Shown: positions 43,920-55,145, counted from the first letter of the stretch. The stretch is 64,000 bases of DNA from Methanococcoides sp. (GCA_021108185.1 JAIORJ010000182.1:1-64000), one strand, 5' to 3'. Notes: generated by a model from the sequence alone, not told the origin. Program-made: numbers and translations.

Positions 43920-44915
43920 TTATTTCGCCTTCCAGCACCTTGGATAAATAGCGGCATCCATTATTACCCTTTCGGTCACACAAGCTATGCCGTGACTTTC
44001 ATTTTCAAGTTCATTTGCATCCATGGATGACCTGCAAAGTGCCACAGCTTCCCCTTTTAGAGTGAAAACGGCAATTATGTCATCTTTTTTGATGCATTTA
44101 CTAAATGAAACGATTCCCGGAACTGCAAGAGAAGCACCTCTGCAAACAGCATCTACAGCAGTATCACGAATGATAATTTTTGGCAGATGGGACAGACCTT
44201 CTTCCATTGGAAGTACCAATCTGCGCAGTTCAGACTCATCGCCATCTTCCTGCCAGTACACGCATGCATCCTTGAGGTCATATAGAGATACAAGAGTATC
44301 TTCCCTGAACGGACCCGTCCCGGTTCTGCGAAGCTGCTTCATGTGCCCGCCACATCCAAGGACCAGACCGATGTCATGACAGAGCTTGCGAAGATATGTA
44401 CCTGCTTCACAGCCCACCCTCATGAGCACTTCCCTGCCTTCGATCTCAAGGACATCGAGGTAATAGATATTCCTGATCCTCAATTGTCTTTTTACAGCAG
44501 AGATAATTGGAGGTGTCTGGTAAATAGGCCCTGTGAACTCTTTGCATGCTTTTCTTATCTTCCTTTCAGGAATGTCATCATGCAAATGCATAACACATAT
44601 GTACTCTTTTCCGGAAAGACGCAGAGCTGAGATAGCTTTTGTTGCCTTGCCAAGCATCACGGGGAGCAGACCTGTTACGTGTGGGTCAAGTGACCCGGAA
44701 TGTCCTGCTTTTTTTACACCGAGCATATCCCGTACCCATGCTGTGACCTCGTGACTTGTCGGACCTGTTGCCTTATCGATGTTCACAACACCCATGTTGA
44801 TATACTCGAGGATCGGCCGGTCCCGGGGAAGACATCCGTATGCTGCATTGGTAGTTGTGTGGAACTTTTCCACCATTATATCTACATCTTTGGAAAAACG
44901 TTTAGATGAAACCAT
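43920..44915 (-). CDS. truB: tRNA/rRNA pseudouridine synthase TruB/Cbf5
   Basis: Archaeal Cbf5, catalytic subunit of H/ACA RNPs that also modifies U55 of tRNA. 331 residues. The catalytic aspartate is in KAGHSGSLDPHVTGLLPV, KEYICVMHLHDD and GTYLRKLCHDIG are family blocks, and a PUA domain forms the C-terminus (PGIVSFSKCIKKDDIIAVFT). Last protein gene of the leftward ribosomal cluster. Confidence 0.95.
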   Translation of the reverse strand: MVSSKRFSKDVDIMVEKFHTTTNAAYGCLPRDRPILEYINMGVVNIDKATGPTSHEVTAWVRDMLGVKKAGHSGSLDPHVTGLLPVMLGKATKAISALRLSGKEYICVMHLHDDIPERKIRKACKEFTGPIYQTPPIISAVKRQLRIRNIYYLDVLEIEGREVLMRVGCEAGTYLRKLCHDIGLVLGCGGHMKQLRRTGTGPFREDTLVSLYDLKDACVYWQEDGDESELRRLVLPMEEGLSHLPKIIIRDTAVDAVCRGASLAVPGIVSFSKCIKKDDIIAVFTLKGEAVALCRSSMDANELENESHGIACVTERVIMDAAIYPRCWKAK

Positions 44916-44936
44916 GAACTAAAACTCCATTGATAA

Positions 44937-45464
44937 TTAAAAACTGCCACAGGCATCAATTGCTTTCTTAAGCATGTCTGTGATCACAAACTGGTTCCAG
45001 CGACTGGAATCGACTACCAGGTCATAGACAGAGAGATCATTGACATCAATGGAATGGATCTCTTTGTAACGAAGAGCTTCTGAAGCTTCGCGCTCTACAG
45101 TTTCTTGCATGCGCACTTCAAAAGAAGAACCTTCCCTGTCAACTATTCTCTTAACACGCACTTCAAGAGGGGCTTTTATCCAGATTTTAAGCGCTTTTTT
45201 TGCCATTTGACCGGCAAGTCTGCCCTCGAGTATAAGATTATCTGAAGAATTAGCTATATCCGATTGTCTCTTATCTATCTCGACATCAATGCTTGGATCG
45301 GATTCGGCAAGACGACCGAATTCAGCAAGGGTCACGCCACGTTCTTTTGCAAGACCCCTGAAAACATCACCTGCGGATATTAGATCCACAGAGTAATGTT
45401 CGGCCAGCAGCTTCCCCACGGTAGTGGTTCCACTGCCAGGCAAGCCACTAATAGTCAGTAGCAT
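44937..45464 (-). CDS. cmk: Cytidylate kinase
   Basis: Archaeal (d)CMP kinase, 175 residues, with P-loop ISGLPGSGTTTVGKLLAEHY and the Arg-rich lid around VKRIVDREGSSFEVRM. Typically encoded between ribosomal-cluster genes in euryarchaea. Its start is two bases after the DUF106 stop. Confidence 0.94.
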   Translation of the reverse strand: MLLTISGLPGSGTTTVGKLLAEHYSVDLISAGDVFRGLAKERGVTLAEFGRLAESDPSIDVEIDKRQSDIANSSDNLILEGRLAGQMAKKALKIWIKAPLEVRVKRIVDREGSSFEVRMQETVEREASEALRYKEIHSIDVNDLSVYDLVVDSSRWNQFVITDMLKKAIDACGSF

Positions 45465-45466
45465 GC

Positions 45467-46087
45467 TTAGACGCCACCGATATTAAGTGCTTTACGTACT
45501 ACCTGACTGATAGCCAGAGAGGTAATGAAATACCAGAAGATCCAATACTGGATAGGACCGATAATCGTCTCGACCAATACCTGTTCTCCCCAGAATGGAA
45601 ATACAAGGAATGCACCAGGATGACCACTTATGTAGTGGTATGCCCACATGAAGAGTGGGAGAGAGATTATACTGATGTATGCCATTGGCTTGAACTGCTG
45701 TTTTGACATCTCCAGCTGGTCACCCATCATATCAGCACGCTGTTCTTCCAGTTTTTTCACCATATAGGTGTTCTGGGAAAGCTGTGCCTCCCGGAATTCT
45801 TTCTGGAATGACTTCATGCGCTCCTGTGTGTTGCGCATCAGGTCCCAGTCAATTGTATATTTCTGAATGAGGGATGCATAAAGAGCAGTTATAGCTGCCA
45901 TTATGAACAGCATTATGTGGAAGTTGCCTTCACCGACCATCATACTGATAGGGTCCATAAAGACACCCATGATGGCACCTATGGACTCCCTTCCTTCCTC
46001 CCCAAGTACAACAATACCTATCATTAAGGAAATACCGACCGCCAGAACAAACTTTTCTGCGGTCTTTTTAAAATTAGAATCTGCCAT
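45467..46087 (-). CDS. DUF106 membrane protein (EMC3/YidC-like insertase)
   Basis: A 206-residue protein with three hydrophobic segments and a cytoplasmic coiled coil (QERMKSFQKEFREAQ to EEQRADMMG). This is the EMC3/TMCO1-DUF106 layout of archaeal relatives of the YidC/Oxa1 insertase. Its place directly after secY and adk supports a role in membrane-protein insertion. Function is by family analogy. Confidence 0.88.
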   Translation of the reverse strand: MADSNFKKTAEKFVLAVGISLMIGIVVLGEEGRESIGAIMGVFMDPISMMVGEGNFHIMLFIMAAITALYASLIQKYTIDWDLMRNTQERMKSFQKEFREAQLSQNTYMVKKLEEQRADMMGDQLEMSKQQFKPMAYISIISLPLFMWAYHYISGHPGAFLVFPFWGEQVLVETIIGPIQYWIFWYFITSLAISQVVRKALNIGGV

Positions 46088-46106
46088 GCGTCACATCCGT
46101 TTTCGT

Positions 46107-46757
46107 TTATTTGTACTGATCAAGAGTATTACTGATATCCGAAAATACCCTATCTATTGCACCAGTACCATTGATGTCCACAAGAAGACCTTTCTCCTTA
46201 TAATAGTTGATGAGAGGTTGTGTCTTTTCCTTGTATGAATCAAGCCTCTGCCTGATAACATCTTCCTTGTCATCATCACGCTGGTAAAGCTCTGCACCAC
46301 ATGCGTCACAGACATTCTCCTTTTCAGGAGGGTTGAACTTCATGTGATAGCTTTCACCGCATGTACACACATACCTGCCACAAAGGCGGGTGACAAGTTC
46401 CTCATCGGCAACATCGATGTTCAGCACGACCTCTAAAGGCATTCCAATCTCCTCAAGAATAGCAGATAAAGCATCTGCCTGAGGAGTTGTCCTTGGATAA
46501 CCATCGAGAAGATAGCCAGGCTTACAATCGGATTCAGCCAGACGGTTCTTTATGATACCAATAAGTACCTCATCAGGAACCAGTTCGCCTTTATCCATGT
46601 AGCCCTTTGCTTCTTTACCAAGTTCAGTACCATCACGTACATTGGCCCTCAGAATATCACCGGTAGATATGTGAGGGATCTGATAGTGCTTAGCGAGTTC
46701 TTTGGCCTGGGTGCCTTTTCCTGCACCCGGTGGACCAAACAATACAACATTCATCAA
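46107..46757 (-). CDS. adk: Adenylate kinase
   Basis: Interconverts AMP, ADP and ATP; 216 residues, long form. P-loop FGPPGAGKGTQAKELAKHY, DGYPRTTPQADAL, and a zinc lid with four cysteines (CGRYVCTCG and VCDACG). This is the bacterial-type enzyme common in Methanosarcina, sitting between secY and DUF106. Confidence 0.96.
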   Translation of the reverse strand: MMNVVLFGPPGAGKGTQAKELAKHYQIPHISTGDILRANVRDGTELGKEAKGYMDKGELVPDEVLIGIIKNRLAESDCKPGYLLDGYPRTTPQADALSAILEEIGMPLEVVLNIDVADEELVTRLCGRYVCTCGESYHMKFNPPEKENVCDACGAELYQRDDDKEDVIRQRLDSYKEKTQPLINYYKEKGLLVDINGTGAIDRVFSDISNTLDQYK

Positions 46758-46775
46758 TATATCTCCATTTTTTTA

Positions 46776-48254
46776 TTATTCCCGCCCGAAGAACGATCTG
46801 ACCATTGGATGCATTTCCATCATCTGTTCAGATGCAATATCCTCATACAGGCGATACACAATACTTACGGTAAGCAATAGTCCAGTACCTCCGGCACCAC
46901 CTATGGTACCGAGCATACTTGCCAGAAGCGTCAGTGCACCGATGAAAGCACCACCAATGATAGTGACCTTCGGGATGTATCTGAGCATTACCTTCTCTAT
47001 ACTTCCGACATTACGCCTGAAACCAGGGATCTGCATTCCTGAATTGAATACCTTCTGAGCAGTTGGTTTTGCACCCATTCCGGTCGTTTCGATCCAGAAC
47101 AGAGCGAATATGATACCGCCACCGATCAGGAAGATCGCATCAATGAACACATGCAAACCGACCTGCCACATTGATGGCACAGCAACACCATAGCCTGTGA
47201 ACGTCTCCCTCACAAGTGATGGGATCCAGTCATATGGACTGTTGATCGGTGAAATATAGTACATGATACCATTGATAGGCCTTGAACCGGAATATTCACC
47301 AAGTATGGTGATACCACGTCCTGAAAGCAGCAGACCTATCATCTGAAGGTTTGCCTGAAGTGCCCTGACAAGGATCATCGGAAGAACTGAAGCATAGATC
47401 AGTTTCACAGGGAACCTGCCCCTGGCACCTCTTACTGCACTGTGTGCAAGAGGGATCTCTATGCGAGTACTCTCCGCGAACACGACTATCAGGAATATAG
47501 CTATCGTAGTGATCAGTGCAAGTATTCCACCCCTGATAAGCAGGAACATTACCCCTTCACTGGTTGCGATGTAATCCAAACCAACGTTCTGAACGATGTA
47601 TATCCACTTTGGAAGGATACCAATTGGAAGACCTGTGGTGTCAATACCCCAATTGAACAGACCTGTTACGATCTGCTGGGAAACACCGGCCACGATGAAA
47701 AGTCCCACACCGGAACCAATTCCCCATTTTGATACGATCTCATCCATGAAGAGGATAAGGACCCCACCAATACAGATCTGGACGAAGATCATACCTGTAA
47801 CGATACTTGGAGTTACACCAAGTGCAGATGCCACACCTGCGTCCGGCAGTATATAGCCACCAACGATCTGCGGCAGAGCTTCAAGAACGATCATAACAAA
47901 GACCATGAATTTCTGTGCACCCTGGAAGAATGCCTGGTCTGCAGGATCGGACATATTGAGTTTGATGACGTCAGCACCAACAAGAAGCTGAAGTACGATA
48001 GATGCTGTGACAATAGGACCTATACCCAACAGCATCAAAGAACCAGACGCTCCTGCGAAGAAAGCGCGATATTGTTCAAACAGGTCAATGGATTCACTTG
48101 AAAGACCAAACAGTGGAATATTCGCCAGAGCGAAATAAAGCACTAGAATTCCAAGAGTCCACATTAACTTGTTTTTAAAGTGCACATGCCCTTCCGGACT
48201 AGCTACGGCGGGCAATCTATTAAAAATCGGTTCCAAACTATCCCTGAGACTCAT
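46776..48254 (-). CDS. secY: Preprotein translocase subunit SecY
   Basis: Pore subunit of the translocon, 492 residues with about ten membrane helices. The plug/first helix begins after EGHVHFKNKLMWTLGILVLY; GRFPVKLIYASVLPMI and VGSIEKVMLRYIPKVTII are characteristic loops. A 106-base gap separates it from rpl15. Confidence 0.97.
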   Translation of the reverse strand: MSLRDSLEPIFNRLPAVASPEGHVHFKNKLMWTLGILVLYFALANIPLFGLSSESIDLFEQYRAFFAGASGSLMLLGIGPIVTASIVLQLLVGADVIKLNMSDPADQAFFQGAQKFMVFVMIVLEALPQIVGGYILPDAGVASALGVTPSIVTGMIFVQICIGGVLILFMDEIVSKWGIGSGVGLFIVAGVSQQIVTGLFNWGIDTTGLPIGILPKWIYIVQNVGLDYIATSEGVMFLLIRGGILALITTIAIFLIVVFAESTRIEIPLAHSAVRGARGRFPVKLIYASVLPMILVRALQANLQMIGLLLSGRGITILGEYSGSRPINGIMYYISPINSPYDWIPSLVRETFTGYGVAVPSMWQVGLHVFIDAIFLIGGGIIFALFWIETTGMGAKPTAQKVFNSGMQIPGFRRNVGSIEKVMLRYIPKVTIIGGAFIGALTLLASMLGTIGGAGGTGLLLTVSIVYRLYEDIASEQMMEMHPMVRSFFGRE

Positions 48255-48360
48255 TAACTACACCCTTTAATTAGGTTTGAAATCCAGAATAACTGGAAAA
48301 CAAATTAAGTAGCACAGTATAAGATAAACAACAAATATAAAAGTAATGTCTTAAAAGACA

Positions 48361-48804
48361 TTACTCCTTAAATTCTACGCAGGATCCACCTGCATTTTCG
48401 ATCTTGCCCCTTGCAACTTCAGAGAAGTTGCATGCAGTAACAACCATATTCTTTGTTACTGCTCCGGTACCAAGAACTTTTTCTATTTCCAGATCTGCAA
48501 GGTCGATGACATATGCTCCAGCTTCAAGCTTTGCAAAGCCATCTTCTACGAGCTGATCTGCAAGTTCATCAAGTTCGCCTACATTCACTACAGAAACGTC
48601 ATGGATCGCCTTTAATGGGCGGGAAAAACCACGTTCGCTTCCACGTATGTAACCGAGCTGAAGAGCCCTTGTAAAGTGGTGTTTGTTTTCACCAGATCTA
48701 CCACGGCCACCACGGTTACCTGCACCGCGCCGGTTCTTGGTAGTTCCGCCACCACAGGTACGGGAACCCCTGAACTTCTTTGTGTTGCATTTTCTGCTAG
48801 TCAT
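48361..48804 (-). CDS. rpl15: Ribosomal protein uL15
   Basis: 147 residues; the basic N-terminal tail [20 protein letters not shown] and C-terminal [20 protein letters not shown] fit archaeal uL15. It follows rpl30 by four bases. The product spans large-subunit domains II and V. Confidence 0.97.
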   Translation of the reverse strand: MTSRKCNTKKFRGSRTCGGGTTKNRRGAGNRGGRGRSGENKHHFTRALQLGYIRGSERGFSRPLKAIHDVSVVNVGELDELADQLVEDGFAKLEAGAYVIDLADLEIEKVLGTGAVTKNMVVTACNFSEVARGKIENAGGSCVEFKE

Positions 48805-48808
48805 AACA

Positions 48809-49270
48809 TCACCTCATCTTGTTCAAAAGTGCCTTGATATCATCGCCATGGTTTCCAAGGACACCGCCCTGCTGAGCAGTCCTTTTCATACCAGCATGTC
48901 CCTTCCTTGGAGGGTGAAGCCTGAAAACAGGTTTCAATAATGGGACATCGGTGATCTTTGCATCACCATTGACAAGAGCTTCTGCAAAGGAAGCAATGGA
49001 AGCAAACTCTGAGTTTTCCTTCACATATTCATCGGTAAGGCGAGCATCGCCCTCCAATCTTCCACGATTGCCGAGTACCTCAGTCAATGATTCAACATCG
49101 ACAGTACCGTATGCGATGTAGTCCTTTGCCTTCTGGATCATACCCTTATTGTTAGGGGTATCCTGAAGGAAGACGCAATGGTTGACCTTGTGTAAACGGA
49201 GCATGCCGAGGGTATCCTCGATCTTGCCGCTTACATTTACCGGACCTCTAACTCTAACTACTGCGAACAT
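48809..49270 (-). CDS. rpl30: Ribosomal protein uL30
   Basis: 153 residues, archaeal/eukaryotic long form: [20 protein letters not shown] at the N-terminus and [20 protein letters not shown] in the C-terminal extension missing from bacteria. Two bases after rps5. Confidence 0.97.
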   Translation of the reverse strand: MFAVVRVRGPVNVSGKIEDTLGMLRLHKVNHCVFLQDTPNNKGMIQKAKDYIAYGTVDVESLTEVLGNRGRLEGDARLTDEYVKENSEFASIASFAEALVNGDAKITDVPLLKPVFRLHPPRKGHAGMKRTAQQGGVLGNHGDDIKALLNKMR

Positions 49271-49272
49271 TT

Positions 49273-49908
49273 TTAGGCCTCCGTCTCATCGAAAACGATT
49301 GGACGCCTTACAGTGCCCGTGTTCATCAAAGCATTGTATGTTGCCTTTGCGAAGTTGAGGGTTGTCCTGGTCTGACCTTCGGTACGTGTCCAGACATCTT
49401 TGACGCCTGCTTTTTCAAGCACCTTTCTTGCAGTGCCTCCTGCAGCAAGACCAAGCCCACGAGGAGCAGGCTTGAGAACCACAGTTACACTACCTGCTTT
49501 ACCATTGACCTCTGAAGGAACGGTGTGTGGAAGTCCACACCCACATTCCCAGGATCCGCATCCACGTTTGATACGTGTGATGTTGATCTTTGCATTGTCA
49601 ATAGCTTTTCTGATAGCAGGTCCTACCTGTACATCTTTTGCCTGACCAAGTCCTACGAAACCGTCTCCATTTCCAACGATAACAGTAGCCCTGAACTTGA
49701 CACGCCTTCCGGAATCAGTCATTCTCTGAACCATGTTAATATCGAGAACTTCGTCCTCAAGTTCAGGTAATAATAGATCTACTATTTTTGATTCCCTTAT
49801 AGGCAGACCGGAATCCATAGCTTCATCCATGGATGTGACCTGTCCATCAAAGACAAGCTTTCCGAGCCTTGTCTGTGGAACCCATTCTTCATTATATTCA
49901 TATGCCAT
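49273..49908 (-). CDS. rps5: Ribosomal protein uS5
   Basis: 211 residues; the dsRNA-binding-like N-domain is in [20 protein letters not shown] and the glycine-rich block is [22 protein letters not shown] at 49908 ([15 protein letters not shown]) has AAGGTG seven bases upstream; a GTG three codons earlier is less likely. A CxC pair (GSWECGCG) is present as in other archaea. Confidence 0.97.
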   Translation of the reverse strand: MAYEYNEEWVPQTRLGKLVFDGQVTSMDEAMDSGLPIRESKIVDLLLPELEDEVLDINMVQRMTDSGRRVKFRATVIVGNGDGFVGLGQAKDVQVGPAIRKAIDNAKINITRIKRGCGSWECGCGLPHTVPSEVNGKAGSVTVVLKPAPRGLGLAAGGTARKVLEKAGVKDVWTRTEGQTRTTLNFAKATYNALMNTGTVRRPIVFDETEA

Positions 49909-49920
49909 ATTAACCACACC

Positions 49921-50442
49921 TTAACTGAACTCGGCAAGGATCTTTTCCTTTACTGCATCGAACACTTCAGGCAGATTTGATCCTTCCATATATTCTGCAA
50001 CGTGTTCTCCCCTTATGCGCTCATCGGATGGGAACACTGAGGAGTTGTGAGGAACATCAAATCCAGCATCAACAACACCTTTGAGTGCTGCATAGACACG
50101 GGAACCTACAGATGATGACTGAATACCGATATCCAACACACCGCTCTCGTAGCCTTCAGCAAGTGCCTTGTAACCAAACAAGAGCCCTGTGAGGTATGCT
50201 GCGGTAGTATTACCGGTAGATTCTTCATAGCCATACTTTGCAAGCTCTTTAGAGATCGCGGATGACATTGTTACATCCCCATTTGCATCAGGTGCAACAA
50301 GCTGTATCTGCATGTGCCTTGCGCTCTTACGCACGACAACACGATCCTCTCTTGACAAAAGCAACCTGAGTCTCTGGTGATAATCTGTACGCCCTTCCCT
50401 TCGTCGCCTGAACGCGACTTTATAACGGGGTCCTGTAGCCAT
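49921..50442 (-). CDS. rpl18: Ribosomal protein uL18
   Basis: 5S rRNA-binding protein, 173 residues, archaeal/eukaryotic L5 form: [20 protein letters not shown] at the start and GAALKG-like segment [19 protein letters not shown]. Lies 12 bases before rps5. Confidence 0.97.
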   Translation of the reverse strand: MATGPRYKVAFRRRREGRTDYHQRLRLLLSREDRVVVRKSARHMQIQLVAPDANGDVTMSSAISKELAKYGYEESTGNTTAAYLTGLLFGYKALAEGYESGVLDIGIQSSSVGSRVYAALKGVVDAGFDVPHNSSVFPSDERIRGEHVAEYMEGSNLPEVFDAVKEKILAEFS

Positions 50443-50501
50443 ATTAGATCCTCCACATCAGTTTAACATTTAAATTTGTTTTCATTATTCATTCCTCAGG
50501 C

Positions 50502-50948
50502 TTACTCTTTCTTTGCAATATTGAGGTGTGTTTCCATATGAGCCAAGTTCTTGTACTCGCCACCCTTTGCCTTACGGTAAGCTTTGCAGAATGCGGATTT
50601 ATCAAGTGTACCATCTGCTCGAAGCTCTTTGAGCTTCCTTCTGAGAGCACGGATCTTCTTCATCCACTGTTCTTTTCGAGGATTACGTGCACCCTTTGTA
50701 CCTTTACGGGAACCATGTCCCTTACGGTGACCGTACCTGCGTTTTGCATCCCTTGCTCTTGCTCGTCCACGGCTAACGCCTTTCACAGCTTCTGCTTTAA
50801 CGCTTCCACTTGCGATAAGACCACGGATATCTTCCCTTGTGATAGCAACAGCGATCTCGCTGGATGCTTCAGGATTCAGCCAAACTCTGTGAACGCCACA
50901 TCCAAGCACTTTAGCTGCAAGTCTTTTTTGGTTTGTGAGATCAGTCAT
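50502..50948 (-). CDS. rpl19e: Ribosomal protein eL19
   Basis: 148 residues, archaeal/eukaryotic-only protein: [20 protein letters not shown] and the very basic [23 protein letters not shown] at 50948 follows AAGGAGTGAG; an in-frame GTG three codons upstream overlaps that site. It nearly touches the rpl32e stop at 50950. Confidence 0.96.
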   Translation of the reverse strand: MTDLTNQKRLAAKVLGCGVHRVWLNPEASSEIAVAITREDIRGLIASGSVKAEAVKGVSRGRARARDAKRRYGHRKGHGSRKGTKGARNPRKEQWMKKIRALRRKLKELRADGTLDKSAFCKAYRKAKGGEYKNLAHMETHLNIAKKE

Positions 50949-50949
50949 C

Positions 50950-51396
50950 TCACTCACTCCTTGCTGGGTTCAATATCTTGATGCCCATTTCTACAGCTTT
51001 TGCTTCAATAATAACTTTCTTCCTTGCGCCAACAGTCCTTCCGATCCTGATAGCCTCAAGTGAAGCATCAACACCTTCTATTCCTGCAAGATTGTTCACA
51101 AGAACTTCTGAGTATCCAGATGGATGAAGACCTTTCACTGCCTTAGGACTTCCATATCCTGCCTGCACAACTGAACCTTTTGCTTTAATGCCTTTGCGCA
51201 GTTTACCCTGAAGACCTCTTGGGCGTCTCCAGTTAGAATCCAGACGCTTGTACTTGTGTGAATCGGCCCTTTTGAAATCAGGCTTTTTGCCCTTCTGGAC
51301 CTTTCTTACATTGAAAAGTCTCTTGGACTCTACATCAAGTGCAAGTTCGGCGGACACTGCTTCCTTCATGTTAGTTTCATTAACTGTATCTTCCAT
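50950..51396 (-). CDS. rpl32e: Ribosomal protein eL32
   Basis: 148 residues: [20 protein letters not shown] and [20 protein letters not shown] are the family core. The N-terminal ~35 residues are acidic and poorly conserved. Archaeal/eukaryotic-only protein. Confidence 0.96.
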   Translation of the reverse strand: MEDTVNETNMKEAVSAELALDVESKRLFNVRKVQKGKKPDFKRADSHKYKRLDSNWRRPRGLQGKLRKGIKAKGSVVQAGYGSPKAVKGLHPSGYSEVLVNNLAGIEGVDASLEAIRIGRTVGARKKVIIEAKAVEMGIKILNPARSE

Positions 51397-51419
51397 TCAG
51401 ATCACCTACAATATCTCTC

Positions 51420-51953
51420 TTACACTCGCTTGTCTACGATGTATATGCCATCCTGGAACACACGTGGGTCGAAGCGCTTGATCTTGGTCTTCTGCTCAAT
51501 GTTAGCAGCTGTCTGGCCGACATCTTCCTTGTTGATACCGGAAACAATTACCTCATCGCCGCTTGCCTTTACAGAGGTTTCACCGAGGATATTTGATACC
51601 CTAGGTTTCTTCTCACCAAGGAAATTGTTGATGACGAACTGCTTGCCATTGACCTTAATCTGCATTGGAAAGTGAGAGTAGACCACTTTCATATGGTACT
51701 CAAAACCATCCACAACACCTTTCATCATATTGGTGATGTGGGAGGCATATGTTCCAACCATTGCTTTCTGTTTTTTCCTCGATGAAGCAGAGTCAACGAT
51801 AATTTCTGAACCGTTCACTTCAATATTCACGCCTGGATACCACAAGAATCTTGTATTGGTACCTTTGGGCCCTGAAGCAGACAGGACGCGTTTCTCAAAC
51901 GTCACTGTCACACCTTCAGGAATCGAGATTATTTTCTTGATTTCTTTTGCCAT
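51420..51953 (-). CDS. rpl6: Ribosomal protein uL6
   Basis: 177 residues: [20 protein letters not shown] near the N-terminus, [20 protein letters not shown] in the repeat, and [16 protein letters not shown] at the end. Full archaeal length; lies between rps8 and rpl32e. Confidence 0.97.
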   Translation of the reverse strand: MAKEIKKIISIPEGVTVTFEKRVLSASGPKGTNTRFLWYPGVNIEVNGSEIIVDSASSRKKQKAMVGTYASHITNMMKGVVDGFEYHMKVVYSHFPMQIKVNGKQFVINNFLGEKKPRVSNILGETSVKASGDEVIVSGINKEDVGQTAANIEQKTKIKRFDPRVFQDGIYIVDKRV

Positions 51954-51971
51954 ATCATCTCACCCTTAATC

Positions 51972-52364
51972 TTAGTATACAAATGATAATAACTGACCAC
52001 CGACATTGTTCTCACGAGCCTCGTACTGGGAGATTACTCCATTAGGGGTTGTGAGGATCAATACACCAAAGTTCTTAGCAGGAAGGAATTGTTTCTCCCA
52101 TCTCTCGAACTCAGTTACTCCTACGGAGTAGCGTGGCTTGATAGCTCCACATTTGTTAATACGTCCAATAAGTTCAACTGTATAAACTCCAGCCTTACCA
52201 TCTTCTACGAACTCAAAATCACCGATATATCCACGGTCATTCATGACCTTAAGGACATTTCCAATGAGTTTTGATGCAGGTCTGATCGTACAGGAATCTT
52301 TACCAACAGCTTCTGCGTTCTTAATCATAGATAACGCATCAGCAAGAGGATCTAATAATACCAT
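51972..52364 (-). CDS. rps8: Ribosomal protein uS8
   Basis: 130 residues binding the central domain of 16S r[23 protein letters not shown] at the start and [20 protein letters not shown] near the end. Eighteen bases before rpl6. Confidence 0.97.
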   Translation of the reverse strand: MVLLDPLADALSMIKNAEAVGKDSCTIRPASKLIGNVLKVMNDRGYIGDFEFVEDGKAGVYTVELIGRINKCGAIKPRYSVGVTEFERWEKQFLPAKNFGVLILTTPNGVISQYEARENNVGGQLLSFVY

Positions 52365-52375
52365 ATCTGTTCACC

Positions 52376-52528
52376 TCACGAATATTTTTCAAATCCCATG
52401 TCATGGGCAATTTCCCTGAAACAATGCCTGCAAAGATAGATCCCATACTTGCGCACAAGACCCTGCTTTCTGCCGCATCTTTTACACTCGTTTGCGCCTC
52501 TTCCAAAATTCTTCACTGTCTGAGTCAT
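52376..52528 (-). CDS. rps14: Ribosomal protein uS14 (zinc form)
   Basis: A short gene of 50 residues: [20 protein letters not shown], then a second cysteine pair in YLCRHC, the C+ zinc-binding form. Two tandem ATGs (52531 and 52528) follow GGAGGT; the second gives the family start and overlaps the rpl5 stop. The stop is at 52376-52378, 12 bases before rps8. Confidence 0.95.
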   Translation of the reverse strand: MTQTVKNFGRGANECKRCGRKQGLVRKYGIYLCRHCFREIAHDMGFEKYS

Positions 52529-53037
52529 CATTCTACCTCCACAGCATACTTATCCTTAAAGAAAGATATCGTATCCTCTTTTGTGATCTTGTGGGAAGTT
52601 GGTATCTTTCGTTTTGCGATCCTTCTTTTGCTCACCCTGTAACCAGGACGATTTACGATCACAGCGATATCCATTCCAAAGATACCGATTTTAGGATCGT
52701 ATCTCATGCCTGGATAATCGGTGTGCTCTTCAACACCAAATGAAACATTACCAAAGATATCGAACTGGGATTCATTGATCTTTCTTTCAACGATTCCCAA
52801 TGAAGTCTCAAGAAAACTTTCTGCTGCTTCGCCACGAAGTGTGACTTTACATCCGATAGGTTCTCCCTTTTTGATAGTGAATGCTGGAAGTGTCCTCTTT
52901 GCATAGCTCCTGACAACTGTCTGTCCGGTAACTGTCTCAAGGATACTCTCTGCATCAACAAGGTGCTGACCACTTTCACCAACGCCCATGTGGACGACTA
53001 CCTTCTCGACCTTAGGATTTCTCATTGGATTACTCAA
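52528..53037 (-). CDS. rpl5: Ribosomal protein uL5
   Basis: 169 residues contacting 5S rRNA and P-site t[23 protein letters not shown] at the start and [16 protein letters not shown]-like end. TTG at 53037 is preferred because it gives MSNPMRNPK, as in relatives, with GGTGGTGA upstream; GTG at 53049 and ATG at 53025 are alternatives. The start overlaps the rps4e stop. Confidence 0.95.
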   Translation of the reverse strand: MSNPMRNPKVEKVVVHMGVGESGQHLVDAESILETVTGQTVVRSYAKRTLPAFTIKKGEPIGCKVTLRGEAAESFLETSLGIVERKINESQFDIFGNVSFGVEEHTDYPGMRYDPKIGIFGMDIAVIVNRPGYRVSKRRIAKRKIPTSHKITKEDTISFFKDKYAVEVE

Positions 53038-53740
53038 CAGTTTCACCACCTATGAAGATCTCTGGCTTGGACTCTCCGATCACGAACACATAATCTTCGA
53101 TGGTCTCGAATTCGGTCTCACCGGAAATAGTAACTGTGTTGTTCTTGGAACTTTTCACTGTGCTGATCTCTTTGATAGACCCAACTTCACCTGCATGGCT
53201 TCCACCAACAATTATTGCAAGATTGCCAACTTCATATTTGATGTGTTTGACGATCTTTTTGTCTGGAACGGACAGGATGATTGAATCCTTGGTGTTGTAC
53301 TCGTTGGAGCCAATGATATTGACACCATCGTTAAGACGCATCTGGATCTTACCTTCTTTGATAGAGGTCTTACCCTCGATGCGGCATAATTTGTCAGAAC
53401 CGGTTCCATCAAGCTTGTTCAACACAAGCCTGCTCTTACCATCGAGCATTACGCGGTATTCCACGTTGTTCAATGGGATGGTAATAATATCCATCAGACC
53501 TACAGGGAACCTAAGGTCCTTTCTTGCTACTCCGTCAACAAGTATATTGCCTTCAGAGAGTACTCTCTTTGCTTCTGCGCGGTTATCGACAACACCGAGC
53601 ATATCCCTAAGTATGACTGCTAATGGGATGCTCTGGAGTCTGTTGTGAGGACCAGGCCTTGTGGATGTTATCCATTTGTTGGATTTCTTTGAAATCTGCC
53701 AACTTTTTGGGACAGATATCCTCTTTTGATGAGTGGCCAC
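53030..53740 (-). CDS. rps4e: Ribosomal protein eS4
   Basis: 236 residues, archaeal/eukaryotic-only: [20 protein letters not shown], a small S4-like RNA-binding segment, and the KOW-containing half ([20 protein letters not shown]). GTG start with GGTGAATTC upstream. Confidence 0.96.
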   Translation of the reverse strand: MATHQKRISVPKSWQISKKSNKWITSTRPGPHNRLQSIPLAVILRDMLGVVDNRAEAKRVLSEGNILVDGVARKDLRFPVGLMDIITIPLNNVEYRVMLDGKSRLVLNKLDGTGSDKLCRIEGKTSIKEGKIQMRLNDGVNIIGSNEYNTKDSIILSVPDKKIVKHIKYEVGNLAIIVGGSHAGEVGSIKEISTVKSSKNNTVTISGETEFETIEDYVFVIGESKPEIFIGGETVE

Positions 53741-53744
53741 GAAT

Positions 53745-54098
53745 TCACCTACCTCTTGATAATATTGAATCTCTACGTTTATCGTTCATTTCTAGTGATG
53801 TGATCATCACATTTGAAGGATAGATCGGCCTTGGAACCTCGGTTCCATCCACCTTGCTGACAGAAACACCTTCTACAACAATTGTTCCGCCCTTCAAGGA
53901 TAATGCCTCGACCTTTCCTTTAACACCTGCATGGTCGCCACGCATCACAATTACAGTGTCACCTACAATGACATTTGCACTGCGACCGTACTTACCACGA
54001 AGGTCCTTTGACAGAGGTGCCGCCATGTACTTCTGCTTCATGTGAAGTGGAGCCTCGTAACGTGCTTTTCTCTGTTTCCTTGGCTGTTTTGATACCAT
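53745..54098 (-). CDS. rpl24: Ribosomal protein uL24
   Basis: 117 residues with the KOW motif in [23 protein letters not shown] at 54098 ([19 protein letters not shown]) follows GAGGTG; a frame opening six codons earlier is not used. Assembly initiator of the large subunit. Confidence 0.96.
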   Translation of the reverse strand: MVSKQPRKQRKARYEAPLHMKQKYMAAPLSKDLRGKYGRSANVIVGDTVIVMRGDHAGVKGKVEALSLKGGTIVVEGVSVSKVDGTEVPRPIYPSNVMITSLEMNDKRRDSILSRGR

Positions 54099-54108
54099 AT
54101 TTAACACC

Positions 54109-54507
54109 TCACACAATCATAGATGCAGTTGTACCGATCTTAGGGAACCTTTCTGCTGCTTCTCTTGCAACAGGACCTTTGATATCAGTTCCTTTTGGAA
54201 TTCCTTTGTCATCCACGATAACTACAGCATTGTCCTCGAATGCGACCCTGAGGCCATCTGGACGACGGAATTCCTTCTTCTGGCGTACAATGACTGCGTA
54301 AAGGATCTGCTTACGCATTTCCGGAGTACCCTTCTTTACAGATACAACACACATGTCACCGATGCCTCCTTTAGGCATCCTGTTCTTTACACCTCTGTAC
54401 TTCTTGACAGAGATAATCTCTACAGTACGTGCTCCAGTATTATCAACACATTCTATCTTAGCGCCAGCATTCAGTGCACGTGGGATCTTTGAACGAATAC
54501 CCCTCAT
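54109..54507 (-). CDS. rpl14: Ribosomal protein uL14
   Basis: 132 residues: [20 protein letters not shown] and [20 protein letters not shown] are the family core. The start overlaps the rps17 stop by four bases. Confidence 0.97.
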   Translation of the reverse strand: MRGIRSKIPRALNAGAKIECVDNTGARTVEIISVKKYRGVKNRMPKGGIGDMCVVSVKKGTPEMRKQILYAVIVRQKKEFRRPDGLRVAFEDNAVVIVDDKGIPKGTDIKGPVAREAAERFPKIGTTASMIV

Positions 54508-54833
54508 GCCTTCACCTCCGCCTTGACAACTACGTATGATTTTGTTTTACTGAGAGGTCGGCATTCCACGATTGTCACAATATCTCCAACCTTTGCATCA
54601 ATGCAAGGTGGATTGTGAGCGTGGATCTTTGATTGCCTCTTCTCATATCTCTGGAATTTATTTATAAGCTTTTCACGCCTCTGTTGAATTACCACTGTAC
54701 GATCCATCTTGTCGCTTACAACAGTACCGACGAGGATCTGCCCCCTTACGGAGAGTTCGCCATGGAATGGACAATAAATATCATCACATTCCTTTGTTGG
54801 CTCTGGTATATCCAATCCAATGTCTTTTGCCAT
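54504..54833 (-). CDS. rps17: Ribosomal protein uS17
   Basis: 109 residues, archaeal length: [20 protein letters not shown] and the OB-fold sequence [20 protein letters not shown]. Distinct from eS17 at 4.6 kb. Confidence 0.97.
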   Translation of the reverse strand: MAKDIGLDIPEPTKECDDIYCPFHGELSVRGQILVGTVVSDKMDRTVVIQQRREKLINKFQRYEKRQSKIHAHNPPCIDAKVGDIVTIVECRPLSKTKSYVVVKAEVKA

Positions 54834-54838
54834 GATTA

Positions 54839-55144
54839 TTACCTCATGCGAATTTTCCTAATGTTCTTGACTCTATTCTCGGGTTGTGAGAGCAATAATG
54901 TCCCGTATATTTTAACACGTTGATCGTGATCGGCAGATGATAATGGAAGATTGAACACAAACGTTGTCCCGTTCTTTGGAACCATTTTTTCGTGCATATC
55001 TTCCGTTTCGATAACAAGCATATTGCGCGTCTCGTTTATTACTCTGCCACAAATATTGATTAATTTGGGATTTGTTGACTCAAATACTTCCGCATAAAGC
55101 CCGATAAGCTCGTGAAAGATCAAATTAGAAGGCGATGCTTCCAA
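54839..55144 (-). CDS. rnp1: RNase P protein component 1 (Rpp29/Pop4)
   Basis: 101-residue Sm-like RNase P subunit: [20 protein letters not shown] and [13 protein letters not shown] are the family landmarks. Encoded between rpl29 and rps17, as in many archaea. The RNA subunit begins at the right edge of the window. Confidence 0.94.
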   Translation of the reverse strand: MEASPSNLIFHELIGLYAEVFESTNPKLINICGRVINETRNMLVIETEDMHEKMVPKNGTTFVFNLPLSSADHDQRVKIYGTLLLSQPENRVKNIRKIRMR

Positions 55145-55145
55145 T